From Piscinibacter defluvii (GTDB taxonomy: Bacteria > Pseudomonadota > Gammaproteobacteria > Burkholderiales > Burkholderiaceae_C), in NCBI RefSeq assembly GCF_004011805.1, contig NZ_RCHJ01000003.1, forward strand, positions 1 through 64,000: DNA of 64,000 nt. The letters are read 5' to 3'. Below, in pieces: positions 32,448 to 41,355 of this stretch (position 1 is its first letter; each line of letters starts with the position of its first letter). Both the position numbers and the translations under genes were made by a program. Below the pieces are notes generated by a model that searched no databases, was not told the origin of the DNA, and saw only the letters and a list, made by a program, of their open reading frames with translations.

Positions 32448-33275
32448 ATGTGCCAGTTGTTTGCGCTGAACAGCCTCGCCCCGGCGGCGGTCACGTTCGC
32501 GTTCACCGGCTTCTCGGCCCGCGGCGGCGCCACCGGGGAGCATGCCGACGGTTTCGGCCTCGCCTTCCACGACGGCCAGGCCTGCCGGCGCTTCGTCGAC
32601 CCGGCGCCGGCCTGCGATTCGGTGCTCGCCCAGTTCCTGCGCACCCACCCGATCCACGCGCGCACCGTGCTCGCGCACATCCGCAAGGCCACGCAGGGCC
32701 CGGTGCAGCTGGCCAACTGCCACCCCTTCGTGCGCGAGTGGCAGGGTCGCGAATGGTCGTTCGCGCACAACGGCGACCTGAAGGACTTCCACCCCCGCCT
32801 GGATGGCAGCTACCGCCCGGTCGGCCAGACCGACAGCGAGCGCGCCTTCTGCTGGATGCTGCAGAGGCTGCGCCGCCGCTTCCGCCGCGCGCTGCCCGAC
32901 TGGACCCGGCTCGCGCCGGCGATCGCCGAGCTGGCCGAGGCGATCGCGCCGCACGGCAGGTTCAATTTCCTGCTGTCCGACGGCCGGGCGCTGTATGCCT
33001 ACGGGGCGACGCGGCTGTACTGGCTGCAGCGCCGCCACCCGTTCGGCACCGCGCACCTGGTCGACCACGACCTGACGCTCGACCTGGCCACCACCAACGG
33101 CCCGGACGACCGCATGGTGCTGGTGGCCACCGAGCCGCTGACGCGCAACGAGGCCTGGCAGCCGTTTGCGCCCGGCGAGCTGCGCGTGTTCGTGGACGGC
33201 GAGGAGGCCTGGCGCCACGTGCCCGCCGCGGCGACGGACCGGCTGCGTCCCGGCTTGGTGATGCAGCCGGCCTGA
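32448..33275 (+). CDS. Class II glutamine amidotransferase (YafJ/GAT-like)
   Basis: A 275-residue protein starting MCQLFALN, so Cys2 becomes the N-terminal nucleophile after Met removal. The glutaminase fold is seen in VLAHIRKATQG, NCHPFVREWQGREWSFAHNGDL and QTDSERAFCWML, all standard positions in this family. It has no synthase domain, so the acceptor of ammonia, or whether it simply hydrolyses gamma-glutamyl compounds, is unknown. EgtC is a relative with gamma-glutamyl hydrolase activity, but this protein is of the more general YafJ type. It is monocistronic after the hairpin. Confidence 0.85.
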   Translation: MCQLFALNSLAPAAVTFAFTGFSARGGATGEHADGFGLAFHDGQACRRFVDPAPACDSVLAQFLRTHPIHARTVLAHIRKATQGPVQLANCHPFVREWQGREWSFAHNGDLKDFHPRLDGSYRPVGQTDSERAFCWMLQRLRRRFRRALPDWTRLAPAIAELAEAIAPHGRFNFLLSDGRALYAYGATRLYWLQRRHPFGTAHLVDHDLTLDLATTNGPDDRMVLVATEPLTRNEAWQPFAPGELRVFVDGEEAWRHVPAAATDRLRPGLVMQPA

Positions 33276-33291
33276 GCCGGCCCGCCTGCGC

Positions 33292-33648
33292 TCAGACGCA
33301 GGTGACCGTCACCAGGTGGGTGTGCCCGAGCGTGTTCGACGAGGTCACGCTCACCGGCCGCCCAAACTTCAGTTCGCCCAACTGGTCGACCGTGAGGATA
33401 ACCGTATGGTTGTGCCCGGCGCTGCCTTCGATGTTGTAGGACTTCGGAGTCGTCGAATTGAGGTCCGCCACGGCGACGGTGAGCGTGTGGCCGTGATTGC
33501 CGACGATCTCCGTGGCACTGCAACTGGTCAGGACGGGCGGCAGCCCGCCGTTGCCGTTGCCGGCATCGTCACCCCCGCCGCCGCAGCCCTGCAGCCACAG
33601 CAGCACCATGCCGCCGGCGCCGGCGGCGAGGAATTGTTTGCGTTTCAT
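33292..33648 (-). CDS. His-rich lipoprotein of unknown function
   Basis: A 118-residue protein with the signal MKRKQFLAAGAGGMVLLWLQ, lipobox LQGC and a Gly-rich linker. The rest contains three similar short units with paired histidines: NHGHTLTVAV, SAGHNHTVILT and TLGHTHLVTV. Each looks like a beta-strand led by H-x-H, which could bind a metal such as copper or zinc or form a small sandwich. Two further Cys lie near the start and end of the mature part. It is the last gene of a minus-strand trio after the zincin and CpXC genes. Confidence 0.7.
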   Translation of the reverse strand: MKRKQFLAAGAGGMVLLWLQGCGGGGDDAGNGNGGLPPVLTSCSATEIVGNHGHTLTVAVADLNSTTPKSYNIEGSAGHNHTVILTVDQLGELKFGRPVSVTSSNTLGHTHLVTVTCV

Positions 33649-33664
33649 CGCACCGATTACACCA

Positions 33665-34351
33665 TCAGGAGGCCAGCAACTCGCGCTGGAAATCGACCAC
33701 GTCGCCCTCGGCGACGCTGTCTTTGACAGCCTGCCACTTCGCCGGGTCGGCGTCGATGACATCGATCAGCTGGCGCGGCACCTTCAGTGCCGGCAGGGCC
33801 TCGCCCTCGCTGCCGCCGCCCAGCCAGGCGAGCACCGGGTCGCCGCCCTCGGCCGCGATCAGCCGCAGCTCGAGCCGCCCGGGCAGCGGCGATTCGCCCT
33901 GCGTGCGCATCACCGCCAGCTTGGCCGCCTCGAGGGTGCGGTCGTCGATGCCGGCGTCGCGGGCCAGCAGCTTCTCCACCAGTGCCGGCCAGCCGAACAC
34001 CGTGCGCACGTCGAGCTTCTCGCCCAGCGCACGCGCCTCGCGCGGCGCGTTGACGCCCAGGCTGTGGTCGAAGGTCTCGCGTGTCCTGGCGGCGCAGGCC
34101 TGCCACTCGTGGCGGCGCGAGGCCGGCCAGACGCCGATGTACTGGCCGCGCTTCTGGTCCAGGTAGGTGAACTCGGGCTCGCAGCGGAACGTCGTGCCGC
34201 AGCCCGGGCACTGCTGCAGCTGGAAGCTGCCGTCCAGGATCGCGTCGCGCAGGTCGGGGCGCCGGTCGGCGTTGACGCTGTGCACCAGTTCGTAGTCCAC
34301 CGGCGCGCCGCAGCTCGGGCAGGCCAGGGTGTGGGTGCGGAAGATCGACAT
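33665..34351 (-). CDS. CpXC domain protein
   Basis: A 228-residue cytosolic protein. The N-terminus carries two CPxC knuckles, TLACPSCGAP and LQQCPGCGTTF, which together should bind one zinc; this is the CpXC domain. The rest is alpha/beta without known motifs. AAGGAG precedes the ATG. It sits 19 bp downstream of the large zincin gene, so they are co-transcribed. CpXC proteins are of unknown function. A role in handling or neutralising the zincin can only be guessed from the pairing. Confidence 0.82.
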   Translation of the reverse strand: MSIFRTHTLACPSCGAPVDYELVHSVNADRRPDLRDAILDGSFQLQQCPGCGTTFRCEPEFTYLDQKRGQYIGVWPASRRHEWQACAARTRETFDHSLGVNAPREARALGEKLDVRTVFGWPALVEKLLARDAGIDDRTLEAAKLAVMRTQGESPLPGRLELRLIAAEGGDPVLAWLGGGSEGEALPALKVPRQLIDVIDADPAKWQAVKDSVAEGDVVDFQRELLAS

Positions 34352-34370
34352 GCCGGGCTCTCCTTCCGGT

Positions 34371-37300
34371 TCAGAGCTTCTTCAGCCAATCCATCGCGGG
34401 GTGGCTGTCCTTCAGCTTGTTGGAGCGGTAGCCGGCGTACAGCTCGGCGAACCATTCGCCCGGGGCGCGGAACTGGTAGCCGGTCAGCGCCTTCTTGCGC
34501 GCCGAGGCGAGGTAGCGCACCCAGACCCGCGCATAGGCCTCGTGGTAGACGTAGTCGCCGATCTGCAGCGTGCTGCAGTCGCCCTGCCGGCGGTAGACGT
34601 CGGAGGCGGTGGCGGTCGCCAGCCAGTTGTGGAAGGCGGCCAGCGCGTTCGCCTCGTCGCCGGGCTTCGCGGCCGGTGGCTGCACCGGCTTGTTGAGCAG
34701 CCGGTCGGCGATGTAGCGCTTCTGCTCGGCGGTCTTGTAGAACGCGGCGAAGCGCGCGTCGCCGCCGATCGCGTCGGCGATCGGCTGCACGCTCGCGCCG
34801 AAGGTGGTCCAGCCGCCGTACTTCTCGAGGTGGCCGTTGCGCGCCATGAAACCCTGCGCGTCGTCGACCGCATGGCCCACCTCGTGCGCCGCGGCGAAAC
34901 CGAGGTACTCCACGGCGGCGGCGTTCTTGGGCTGGCAGTCCGCCTCCACGTCGGGCGGCAGCTCCGAGGCGATCGCCGCGCCGAAACCCTGCGGAATGCC
35001 GGGCCGGCCGTTCATGCGGATCTTGACGTCGTCGTAGCTGTGCGAGCCGCCGGCCGAGCCGACCGCGTCCTTCCACTCGACGCCGGACACGCTCGGGCTG
35101 TCGACGATGTCCTGCGGGATCTTCGAGAACATGTCGCAGACCACCTTCATGGTCTTCACCGGGTCGCCGGCCGGCACCGCCGGCGCAGTGACGGTGGCGG
35201 CCTTGGCCGGGAACGGTGCGGCGTTGGTGAACTTGACCCCGTAGCGCCCCTCGGCCAGCGCATTGAGCAGCTTGATGTCGCCACCGTTGGGGATGGCCTG
35301 GATCATCTGGTCGACCTCGGACGCGCCGCCCTGGCCGACCATCTTCTTGGCCAGCGTGGTGATCTTCGCGGCGTCCGGCGCGCCGGCGCTCATCAGCCCC
35401 TTCATGGCCGACTTGTCCAGGCGCAGCTCGATCTGGTCCTGCTGCTTGGCGGCCGCGGCGAAATCGAGCGCGTCGGCCTTGGCCTTGGCCTGCGTCTCCA
35501 GCCCGGTCAGCGCGTTCTTCTCGCCGGCGTCGGTCAGCGCGGTGATGCGCGGCGCGAGTTCGGTGGCGCGCCGGTCGAAGGCCTCGCGGGCCTTGTCGGC
35601 CGCCTGGGCCTCGGCCACCGCGTCGCTGCCGCGCCGCAGCGCCGCGATGGCCTCGACGCCGTCGTGCTTCGCGTCGGCCGCCTTGGCGTCGGCCAGGCCC
35701 TTGGCCACCGCGTCGATGCGTGGCTTGATCTGCGCCGCGCGCGGCGAGGCCTGCAGCGCCTTGAGCCGGGCCTCGAGCGCCGGAAGGTCGGCAGCGAACT
35801 GGGCGTGGGCGGTCTGGATGCGCTTGGCCTCGGTCAGCGCCGCGGCGGCCTGGGCGGTGGCCTTGGCCGCGGCCTCGCCGTCGTTCTTTGCCAGCGCCTC
35901 CTTCGCGGCCTTGACGGCGTCGTCGAAGCGCTTGAAGGCCTCCTTCGCCGCGTCGGCATGCTTGGCGCCCTGCGCGGCGGCGCCATCGGCGGCAAGCTGG
36001 TCCAGCGCCGTCTTCAGCGCCGCCTTGTTGCCCGGCTTGGCGGCCGCCGCCTCGGCCGCGGCAGCCGCGCCGAGGCCGTCGACCAGCGATTTCGCCGCGG
36101 CCAGGTCGGCCCGCGCGCGTTTCACCTCGGCCAGCACGCCGGCCCAGCCGGCCGCCGGGTCGGGCGCGCCGTCGATCACGACGGTCAGGTTCTTCGCGCC
36201 CGCCAGCCGGGTGCGGATTGCCTCGCGCTGCGCCGTGACCTTGGCCGCGGCCGGGTGCTTGTCGAGTTCGGCCAGTTCGCGGTCGGCGGCGGCGCGCTCC
36301 TTCGCGTGCTCGGCAATGGTCGGTCCGACGGCGGCCCAGGTGGTCGCCTGCTGCTCGGCGCGCACCAGCTCCGCCAGCCCCTGCTCGATCTTCAGCGAGC
36401 CGATGGCGGCCAAGGCATCGGCCTGCACCACCCGCTTGTCGAGCGCCTCGGCACGCGCCTTCAGCGGCAGCTGTGCGCGCACAGTGGCCACGGCGGCGAC
36501 GGTCTTGCCGCGTTGCGCCTCGTACTTGTCGCGCCGCTCGCAGATGCGCGCGGCCGGCCCGAGCAGGCGCAGCGCGGCGGCGGCGCGCTGCAGGCAGGCG
36601 CTCCATTCGCCGGCGGCGAAATGCTTGTCGGCCGCCGCCAGGTGCTGGCGGCCGGGATCGACCTGCGCCTTGGCGTAGCCGCGCGACTCCTTGCTCGTCG
36701 CATCGATCGCGGTCTGCTTGGCCTTGCACTTGTCGAGCAGGTCCTTCAGCAGCGGCTTGAGCTGGCCGGGGATCAGGGCGATCTTGGCCAGCGCCGCCGC
36801 GAAGTTGAGCGGCGGTCCCTTGGCGATGTTGTCGGCCGCCACCAGCTTGGGCCGCACCCAGGCGTCGGCGTCGAAATCGGCATTGCCGAAGGCGTACGCC
36901 AGCGCCTCGGCATCGGCGCGCTGGCGCAGGTAGTCGACCCAGTCGTCGCCGGCCTTCTTCGCCGTGGCCGCCAGCGTCTTGGCCTCCGCGAGCGCCTGCT
37001 TGGCCTGGGTCCAGGCCTTTGCGGCGGCCTGCGTGTCGGCCTCGCCGAGCTTGGCGCTGGCGGCCGCGATCTCGGCGACGATGCGCGACTGCTGCGGGTG
37101 CTTGCCGAGCGCGTCGATGTCGCGCTTGACCGCGGCGCGCGCGACGGCAAAGGCCTTGGCCTCCGGGTCGGCCGCGCCGGTCGCGGAACCGGTGGGCGCA
37201 CCCGCGGTCGGCCCGGACGCGGGCTTGGCCGGGGGCGTGCCGCCCGACGGCGGTGTCGTCCCGCCGCCACTGGCCGTGCTGCCGACGGTGGCCGAGGCGG

Positions 37301-37403
37301 GGTCCTTCTTGTCGTTGGCGGTGCCGAGCACCGCCTCGAGATCGGGACCGTCCGGCGACTTGTTCTTCAGCGGCGGCAGCCCGAGCGTGGCGAGCAGGCC
37401 CAT
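34371..37403 (-). CDS. Large coiled-coil protein with a C-terminal zincin metallopeptidase domain
   Basis: A 1010-residue protein without a signal peptide. Residues 30-85 are a Pro/Gly/Thr-rich linker. Residues 85-680 are Ala/Lys/Asp-rich helical repeats (for example AKAWTQAKQALAEAKTLAA, KAAKEALAKNDGEAAAKATA), probably a long coiled coil. The C-terminal 300 residues contain H840-E-V-G-H844-AVDD and, 139 residues on, E983-W-F-A-E987-L-Y-A, the helix glutamate of gluzincins. This fits an active zinc peptidase resembling toxin-type zincins. AAGGAG precedes the ATG. It is not matched to a named family and could be a delivered effector or an intracellular protease. Confidence 0.75.
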   Translation of the reverse strand: MGLLATLGLPPLKNKSPDGPDLEAVLGTANDKKDPASATVGSTASGGGTTPPSGGTPPAKPASGPTAGAPTGSATGAADPEAKAFAVARAAVKRDIDALGKHPQQSRIVAEIAAASAKLGEADTQAAAKAWTQAKQALAEAKTLAATAKKAGDDWVDYLRQRADAEALAYAFGNADFDADAWVRPKLVAADNIAKGPPLNFAAALAKIALIPGQLKPLLKDLLDKCKAKQTAIDATSKESRGYAKAQVDPGRQHLAAADKHFAAGEWSACLQRAAAALRLLGPAARICERRDKYEAQRGKTVAAVATVRAQLPLKARAEALDKRVVQADALAAIGSLKIEQGLAELVRAEQQATTWAAVGPTIAEHAKERAAADRELAELDKHPAAAKVTAQREAIRTRLAGAKNLTVVIDGAPDPAAGWAGVLAEVKRARADLAAAKSLVDGLGAAAAAEAAAAKPGNKAALKTALDQLAADGAAAQGAKHADAAKEAFKRFDDAVKAAKEALAKNDGEAAAKATAQAAAALTEAKRIQTAHAQFAADLPALEARLKALQASPRAAQIKPRIDAVAKGLADAKAADAKHDGVEAIAALRRGSDAVAEAQAADKAREAFDRRATELAPRITALTDAGEKNALTGLETQAKAKADALDFAAAAKQQDQIELRLDKSAMKGLMSAGAPDAAKITTLAKKMVGQGGASEVDQMIQAIPNGGDIKLLNALAEGRYGVKFTNAAPFPAKAATVTAPAVPAGDPVKTMKVVCDMFSKIPQDIVDSPSVSGVEWKDAVGSAGGSHSYDDVKIRMNGRPGIPQGFGAAIASELPPDVEADCQPKNAAAVEYLGFAAAHEVGHAVDDAQGFMARNGHLEKYGGWTTFGASVQPIADAIGGDARFAAFYKTAEQKRYIADRLLNKPVQPPAAKPGDEANALAAFHNWLATATASDVYRRQGDCSTLQIGDYVYHEAYARVWVRYLASARKKALTGYQFRAPGEWFAELYAGYRSNKLKDSHPAMDWLKKL

Positions 37404-37511
37404 GCGAGTCTCTCCTTGGCGTGGTGCAGGTTCACCGACGGGTGAGTGGCGCGTCGCAGTCTAGCGCCGGCGGAGTATGCTCAGGGCCCCCGACCACCCC
37501 CGGATGCGCGG

Positions 37512-38045
37512 ATGCAACCCTGCCCCGACACCTCGCCGCGATGCCGCACCCGAGCCGGGGTCGCCGCCCTGGCCGTGCTGCTGCTCGGCGCGGCGGCCTG
37601 CACGGGGCAGGCCGGCGAATCCGGCGACAAGAGGCCGCAGACGATGTCATCCTCACCGAAGGCCGGCGCGGCCGGCGCCAAGATCTCCGCCGCCACGCTG
37701 GCCGAACTCTTCCCGGCCGGGCTCGGGCCCTGGACGCTGAAGCAACTGCAGGAGCCGCCGCAGCACGCCGGTGCGCCCACGCCCGGGCCGGCCATGCAGG
37801 CCTCCTACACCCAGGGGGCGCAGGAGGCGCAGATCACCGCGACGGCCGGCCCGCCCGGCGGCGCGGCCAAGGGCAGCCGCGAGGTCTACCGCGAGGCGCG
37901 TGCCCAGCAGGGCGACACGCTGGTCGTGATCACTCTGCCCAACGGGCTGGCGTTTGCCGCCACGAGCCGCAGCGCCGACGCCGCCACGCTCGAGGCGATG
38001 TTGCGCAGCATCGACCTGGACAAGGCCGAGACGCTCGCACCGTAG
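37512..38045 (+). CDS. Lipoprotein of unknown function
   Basis: A 177-residue protein. Starting at ATG 37512 gives a signal and lipobox VLLLGAAAC (Cys near residue 29); a longer frame upstream would bury the signal. The mature part (ISAATLAELFPAGLGPWTLK, YTQGAQEAQITATAGPPGG, DTLVVITLPNGLAFAATS) looks like a small alpha/beta domain resembling lipoproteins that share an 'LFP..L.GW' start, but no family is named with confidence. It is divergent from the zincin gene and convergent with the dienelactone hydrolase gene 7 bp away. Confidence 0.7.
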   Translation: MQPCPDTSPRCRTRAGVAALAVLLLGAAACTGQAGESGDKRPQTMSSSPKAGAAGAKISAATLAELFPAGLGPWTLKQLQEPPQHAGAPTPGPAMQASYTQGAQEAQITATAGPPGGAAKGSREVYREARAQQGDTLVVITLPNGLAFAATSRSADAATLEAMLRSIDLDKAETLAP

Positions 38046-38052
38046 CCGCGCG

Positions 38053-38760
38053 TCAGAACAGCGCGGCGAGAAAGCCCAGGCTGCGCCCGAGCGCGAGCGC
38101 CGCGCTGGCCGGGTGGTAGGTCGCGCGCGACCAGCAGTTGAAGCCGTGCTGTGCGCCGGGGTAGTCGTGGAACTGCGCCGGTGCGTGGGCCATCGCGGCA
38201 CGCACCGCCGCCACCGCCTCGGGCGGGATGCTCGCATCCTGCTGCGCATGGTGGAACAGGATCGGGCAGCGGATCTGCGGCGCCAGCTCGAGCTGGCCGG
38301 CGATGCCGCCGCCGTAGTAGCACACCGCGGCGTCCACGTTGCACAGCGCCGCGGCGGTGAAGGCCAGCCGGCCGCCCATGCAGTAGCCGATCGCACCGAC
38401 CCGCGCGCCGCACTCGGGCCGTGCGCGCAGCGCGGCCAGGCTGGCCTGCAGGTCGGCCACCACGTCGTCGCGCGCGACGGTGCGCATCAGCGCCAGCGCA
38501 CGCTCGCGCTCCTCGCCGACGTAGCCGAGCTCGATGCGCCGCCCCTGGCGCCAGAACAGGTCGGGCGCGATCACGCTGAAGCCGGCCAGCGCGTACTGCT
38601 GCGCCACGCCGCGGATGTGCGGGTTGATGCCGAAGATCTCCTGCAGCAGCAGCAGCCCCGGGCCGTGGCCGGCCGGCGGCAGCGCGAGGTAGGCGTCCAT
38701 CGTGCCGCCGGGCACGGCGAGCTCGATCCATTCGGTGCGGACGGGCTGCTCGGTCGTCAT
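38053..38760 (-). CDS. Dienelactone hydrolase family protein
   Basis: A 235-residue alpha/beta hydrolase with the DLH signature. The Cys nucleophile lies in GYCMGGR, Asp in HHAQQDASIP and His in PGAQHGFN, with the LQEIFGINPHI oxyanion region. DLH enzymes hydrolyse dienelactones in chloroaromatic breakdown, but many members act on other esters or lactones. It overlaps the upstream tetR gene by 4 nt (ATGA), so the two form a minus-strand unit facing away from the catabolic operon that starts at 39650. Confidence 0.9.
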   Translation of the reverse strand: MTTEQPVRTEWIELAVPGGTMDAYLALPPAGHGPGLLLLQEIFGINPHIRGVAQQYALAGFSVIAPDLFWRQGRRIELGYVGEERERALALMRTVARDDVVADLQASLAALRARPECGARVGAIGYCMGGRLAFTAAALCNVDAAVCYYGGGIAGQLELAPQIRCPILFHHAQQDASIPPEAVAAVRAAMAHAPAQFHDYPGAQHGFNCWSRATYHPASAALALGRSLGFLAALF

Positions 38761-39482
38761 GGCGTGTTCCGGGGCGGTTTCGGGGTCACGATCGTACGGC
38801 TCCCGCGCGCCGCGGCGCGGCCCCGGGCACGCGCCGGCGGGCCGGCCGCAGCCGACTCGCGCAGCGCCGCGTCGATCAGCGCATCGGCCATCCACAGCGC
38901 GACACGCTCGACCTCGCGGTCGGGCAGGCGCCAGATGTCCTTCAGGATCATGTAGGGCTCGATGCCGTAGACCACCGACAGCGCGTGGTGCAGCCGGTCG
39001 CGCGAGGCGGGCGTGAGCGCCGGCGCGAGCGGCGCGATGGCGTGCTCGAGGATGCGCACGCGGTGGCCGCGCCGGTAGGGCTCCTCCTCGAGCAGCCCGG
39101 CGCGCTCGAGCGCCCACTGCTCGAGCGTGAGCTGCGCGGCGGCGCGCAGCTGCGCCTCGAACTCCTTGAAGCGCGGGAAGGTCTTGGCGAACAGCTCGTG
39201 CACACGCGCGCGGCCGTCGGGCGAATCGCTCGCGAAGCTGCGCACCGGGCCGAGCGAGGTGTCGATCACCGCGGTGACCAGCGCGCTGCGGCTCGGGAAG
39301 TACCGGTAGGCGGTGGCGCGCGAGACGTTCGAGCGCACCGCCACCTCGGCCACCGAGGGAATGTGGCCGCGTTCCTGGATCAGGCGCATGCCGGTTTCGA
39401 GCAGCAGGTTCCAGGTGGCCGCCTTGACGCCGCGTGCCGGCGGCTGCGGGGGCTCGGTGACACGCGGCTTGGGTCGGGCCAT
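38757..39482 (-). CDS. TetR family transcriptional regulator
   Basis: A 241-residue regulator. The N-terminal helix-turn-helix is clear (GHIPSVAEVAVRSNVSRATAYRYFPSR, in part). The C-terminal ligand-binding region is all helical, with an Arg/Ala-rich tail. It is divergent from the FAH hydrolase and downstream catabolic operon, with a perfect palindrome in the gap at 39565-39580. It probably represses both directions and responds to a substrate or intermediate of the locus. It is co-transcribed with dienelactone hydrolase. Confidence 0.9.
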   Translation of the reverse strand: MARPKPRVTEPPQPPARGVKAATWNLLLETGMRLIQERGHIPSVAEVAVRSNVSRATAYRYFPSRSALVTAVIDTSLGPVRSFASDSPDGRARVHELFAKTFPRFKEFEAQLRAAAQLTLEQWALERAGLLEEEPYRRGHRVRILEHAIAPLAPALTPASRDRLHHALSVVYGIEPYMILKDIWRLPDREVERVALWMADALIDAALRESAAAGPPARARGRAAARGSRTIVTPKPPRNTP

Positions 39483-39564
39483 GCGGGTTAGTCCGGGGCT
39501 GGGGCGATGGGGTCTTGGCTTGCGGCCGGTCAAACGCGGCCCGTATGATGCAGCCATCCCGATC

Positions 39565-39580
39565 TGAGACACAAGTCTCA
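39565..39580. promoter_or_regulatory. Putative TetR operator
   Basis: TGAGAC (39565-39570), ACAA, GTCTCA (39575-39580) is a perfect inverted repeat in the 167-bp gap between tetR and the FAH hydrolase gene. A further half-site, GTCTCA, lies at 39595-39600. Palindromes with short spacers between divergent genes are the usual TetR-family operators. Confidence 0.6.
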
Positions 39581-39649
39581 AATCGATCCAGAGCGTCTCA
39601 CGGGTCGCGCCGCGCGGCCGCCGGACGGGCGCCACCAGGAGACAAGACG

Positions 39650-40537
39650 ATGCGGCTGGCCTGCTGGAGCTGGGGCGGGCGCCACCATGCCGGCACGGTG
39701 TCGGCGGACGGGCGCGAGCTGACCCCGCTGTCGGTGCCCACCCCGGAGCTCGGCGCGCTGCCGCTGATCCAGGCGCTGGCACGCGGCGAGGGGCTGCCGC
39801 GGCCTGCCGGTCCGCGCCTGCCGGTGGCCGCGGCCACGCTGCACGCGCCGCTGCCGCGCCCGCTGCGCGGGCTGTTCTGCGTCGGCCGCAACTACCACGA
39901 CCACGCGGCCGAACTCTCGGCCAGCGTGTTCCGCGACAGCCTGCCGGCCGAGCACCGCTGGCCCATCGTGTTCACCAAGTTCGCCGAGTGCGTGGTCGGC
40001 CCGCACGACGACGTGCGGCTGCCGCCGGCCTCGCTGTCGAGCCAGATCGACTACGAATCCGAGCTGGCGGTGGTGATCGGCCGCGGCGGGCGCGACATCC
40101 CGGCCGCGCGCGCGGTGGAGCATGTGTTCGGCTGGACCATCGTCAACGACGTGACCGCGCGCGACGTGCAGGTGCGCCACCAGCAGTGGGACCTGGGCAA
40201 GAGCTTCGACACCTTCTGTCCGATGGGGCCGTGGATCGTCGGCCTCGACGAACTCGACGCGCGCGACACGCGCCTGCGCGGCACCCTGATCCGCCGCGAC
40301 GGCACGCAGGAGCTGCGCCAGGACGGCCACACGCGCGACATGATCTTCGGCGTGCCCGCGCTGATCGAGACCTGCTCGCGCGGCATCACGCTGCACCCGG
40401 GCGACGTGATCGCCACCGGCACCTGCGCCGGCGTCGGCATGGGCTTCCAGCCGCCGAAGTGGCTCGCCGCGGGCGACCGCTTCCGCATCGAGATCGACGG
40501 CATCGGCGCGATCGAGAACCGCTTCGTCGCCGCCTGA
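39650..40537 (+). CDS. Fumarylacetoacetate hydrolase family protein
   Basis: A 295-residue enzyme of the FAH superfamily, which hydrolyses or decarboxylates beta-diketo or oxo-acid intermediates using a divalent metal. The catalytic domain shows GLFCVGRNYHDHAAE, the metal-binding DYESELAVVIGRGGRD, the family core IVNDVTARDVQ, MGPWIVGLDEL and the C-terminal ATGTCAGVGMGF. The start at 39650 has AGGAGACAAG upstream; the longer frame lacks a ribosome site. It leads the plus-strand catabolic operon. Confidence 0.9.
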   Translation: MRLACWSWGGRHHAGTVSADGRELTPLSVPTPELGALPLIQALARGEGLPRPAGPRLPVAAATLHAPLPRPLRGLFCVGRNYHDHAAELSASVFRDSLPAEHRWPIVFTKFAECVVGPHDDVRLPPASLSSQIDYESELAVVIGRGGRDIPAARAVEHVFGWTIVNDVTARDVQVRHQQWDLGKSFDTFCPMGPWIVGLDELDARDTRLRGTLIRRDGTQELRQDGHTRDMIFGVPALIETCSRGITLHPGDVIATGTCAGVGMGFQPPKWLAAGDRFRIEIDGIGAIENRFVAA

Positions 40538-40547
40538 GGATCACACG

Positions 40548-41345
40548 ATGGCGCTGCACCTGATCGACAAGCTGGCCGTCGAGGACGAAGGCGAGGGCGA
40601 TGCGGTGGTCTGCGTGCACGGCCTGGGCGGCAGCAGCAACACCTGGACGCCGCTGATGGGTGCGCTGGCCGGCCACCGCGTGCTGCGGCTCGACATGCCG
40701 GGCAGCGCGCGCTCGGCCGGCGTGTCGGGCCCGATCACGATCGAGCGGCTCGCCGAGGCCGTGCTCTCGGTGTGCGGCCGGCTCGGCATCACGCGCGCGC
40801 ACCTGCTCGGCCATTCGATGGGCACCATCGTCTGCCAGCATGTCGCGGCGGCGCAGCCGAAGCTGGTGCGCAGCCTGGCGCTGTTCGGCCCGCTGATCGC
40901 CCCGGCCGAGGCGGCGCGTGCCACGATGCGCACGCGGGCCGCCAAGGCGCGTGGCGAGGGCCTGGGCGGCATGCAAGAGATCGCGCAGGCGCTGATGCAC
41001 GCGGCCACCGCGGCCGAGACGCGCCAGCGCCAGCCGGCCGCGGCGGCCTTCGTGCGCGAGAGCCTGATGCGCCAGGACCCCGAGGCCTACGCGCGCAGCT
41101 GCGAATGTCTGGCCGCGGCCCAGCCCGCGGAGCTGGCGCGCATCGCGGCGCCGGTGCTGCTGGTCACCGGCGACGAGGACAGCGTGGCGCCGCCGCAGAA
41201 CGTGCGCGCGATGGCGGAGAAGCTGGTCCACGCGAAGGGCGGCGTGCGCGTCGTGGTGCTGGGCCGCTGCGGCCACTGGACGCCGGTCGAGCGGCCCGAG
41301 GATTGCGCGCGCGAGCTGCGCGCCTTCCTGAGTTCGCAACGCTGA
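40548..41345 (+). CDS. Alpha/beta-fold hydrolase
   Basis: A 265-residue hydrolase. The oxyanion region is CVHGLGGSSNTW, the Ser nucleophile lies in LLGHSMGTIV, Asp in VTGDEDSVAPP and His in GRCGHWTPVE. The pattern resembles 3-oxoadipate enol-lactonase and C-C bond hydrolases (MhpC type), but sequence alone does not fix the substrate. It is placed 10 bp after the FAH hydrolase gene and 10 bp before the first amidohydrolase. Confidence 0.88.
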   Translation: MALHLIDKLAVEDEGEGDAVVCVHGLGGSSNTWTPLMGALAGHRVLRLDMPGSARSAGVSGPITIERLAEAVLSVCGRLGITRAHLLGHSMGTIVCQHVAAAQPKLVRSLALFGPLIAPAEAARATMRTRAAKARGEGLGGMQEIAQALMHAATAAETRQRQPAAAAFVRESLMRQDPEAYARSCECLAAAQPAELARIAAPVLLVTGDEDSVAPPQNVRAMAEKLVHAKGGVRVVVLGRCGHWTPVERPEDCARELRAFLSSQR

Positions 41346-41355
41346 GGAGCACCCG

